A DNA stretch of 64,000 bases, taken from positions 1-64,000 of the forward strand of contig PABK01000017.1 in assembly GCA_002699145.1 (NCBI GenBank), in the 5' to 3' direction. The notes below the pieces were generated by a model that saw only the letters and a list, made by a program, of their open reading frames with translations, was not told where the DNA came from and made no database searches. Positions 63,910 through 64,000 of this stretch are shown one piece after another. The translations under genes were made by a program, and so were the position numbers. The first letter of the stretch is position 1. Each line of letters opens with the position of its first letter. The stretch comes from Halioglobus sp. (GTDB lineage Bacteria > Pseudomonadota > Gammaproteobacteria > Pseudomonadales > Halieaceae).

Positions 63910-64000
63910 ATGAACGGAAAGCGAGTGTTGCGCGCGCTGCTGCTGGCGGGCGTGGTATTGCTGGCCGGCGGCTGCAAGCTGGCGGTGATTGTCGTGGAGG
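63910..64000 (+). CDS. lipoprotein, truncated by the window end
   Basis: Only the first 30 residues are visible: a lipoprotein signal with lipobox LAGGC ending at Cys22. GGAGGGCAGGAT precedes ATG 63910. The mature part lies outside the window, so no function can be given. Confidence 0.75.
   Translation, partial: MNGKRVLRALLLAGVVLLAGGCKLAVIVVE

Overview
The window looks like chromosomal DNA of a high-GC, aerobic, probably marine gammaproteobacterium. I infer this from BepA, PBP7, GpsA, GalU, a TAXI solute receptor, FadL, a Rieske oxygenase and paired acyl-CoA dehydrogenases; Cellvibrionales/Halieaceae would fit, but no marker gene here proves it. There is one tRNA, no rRNA, no CRISPR array, and no recognisable transposase or integrase. 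Two stretches, about 35.2-42.7 kb and 49.8-54.6 kb, read as visibly less GC-rich than their surroundings.

Layout. 1-445: intergenic DNA made of two long perfect inverted repeats and a 48-bp tandem repeat. 446-2574: a citrate-synthase-family enzyme divergent from a LysR regulator, with an ATAC-N7-GTAT dyad between them. 2622-5951: FAD-dependent glycerol-3-phosphate dehydrogenase and an AspT/YbjL-type transporter. 5965-9167: SnoaL-like protein, carotenoid oxygenase and M48 lipoprotein. 9315-12315: GHMP sugar kinase translationally coupled to a GalU-type uridylyltransferase, convergent with a Rieske oxygenase. 12422-20546 (all minus): ADP/ATP-antiporter-like carrier, aldo/keto reductase, ZnuA-like lipoprotein, FadL porin, PPK2, a small outer-membrane protein, PBP7 and GpsA-1. 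20712-20995: a probable structured small RNA and an operator-like repeat. 21047-30439: a Tat-exported SDR, a periplasmic methyltransferase-fold protein, an epimerase, two GT-C-like membrane proteins, and an 855-residue secreted protein with a metallopeptidase motif. 30469-34820: two acyl-CoA dehydrogenases, an LLM oxidoreductase and a fructosamine-kinase-family protein.

The most striking locus follows tRNA-Val(GAC) at 34.9 kb. It encodes a TorD-family chaperone, an unknown 139-residue protein, a decaheme cytochrome (DmsE/MtrA type), an MtrB-type porin (DmsF), and the molybdenum and iron-sulfur subunits of a DMSO-reductase-like enzyme (DmsA, DmsB). This is the gene set of an extracellular respiratory reductase wired through the outer membrane, as known from Shewanella. 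DmsA carries a Tat motif followed by a lipobox, and an FNR-like box precedes dmsE.

Next, 43.0-48.8 kb is a tightly overlapping phospholipid-precursor operon: HAD-PlsC fusion with a lysine-rich tail, PlsB, GpsA-2 and a monoglyceride-lipase-like hydrolase. GpsA-2 is a second close copy of GpsA within 27 kb. At 48.8-54.6 kb come two sulfotransferase-like proteins, an FG-GAP/ASPIC surface protein and a convergent sulfatase. The last 10 kb hold a membrane coiled-coil protein, Gph, an SDR, BepA, and a divergent five-gene run (solute-binding protein, glutamine-synthetase-like ligase, Fe-alcohol dehydrogenase, Cys-cluster protein, TAXI receptor). A truncated lipoprotein gene closes the window.
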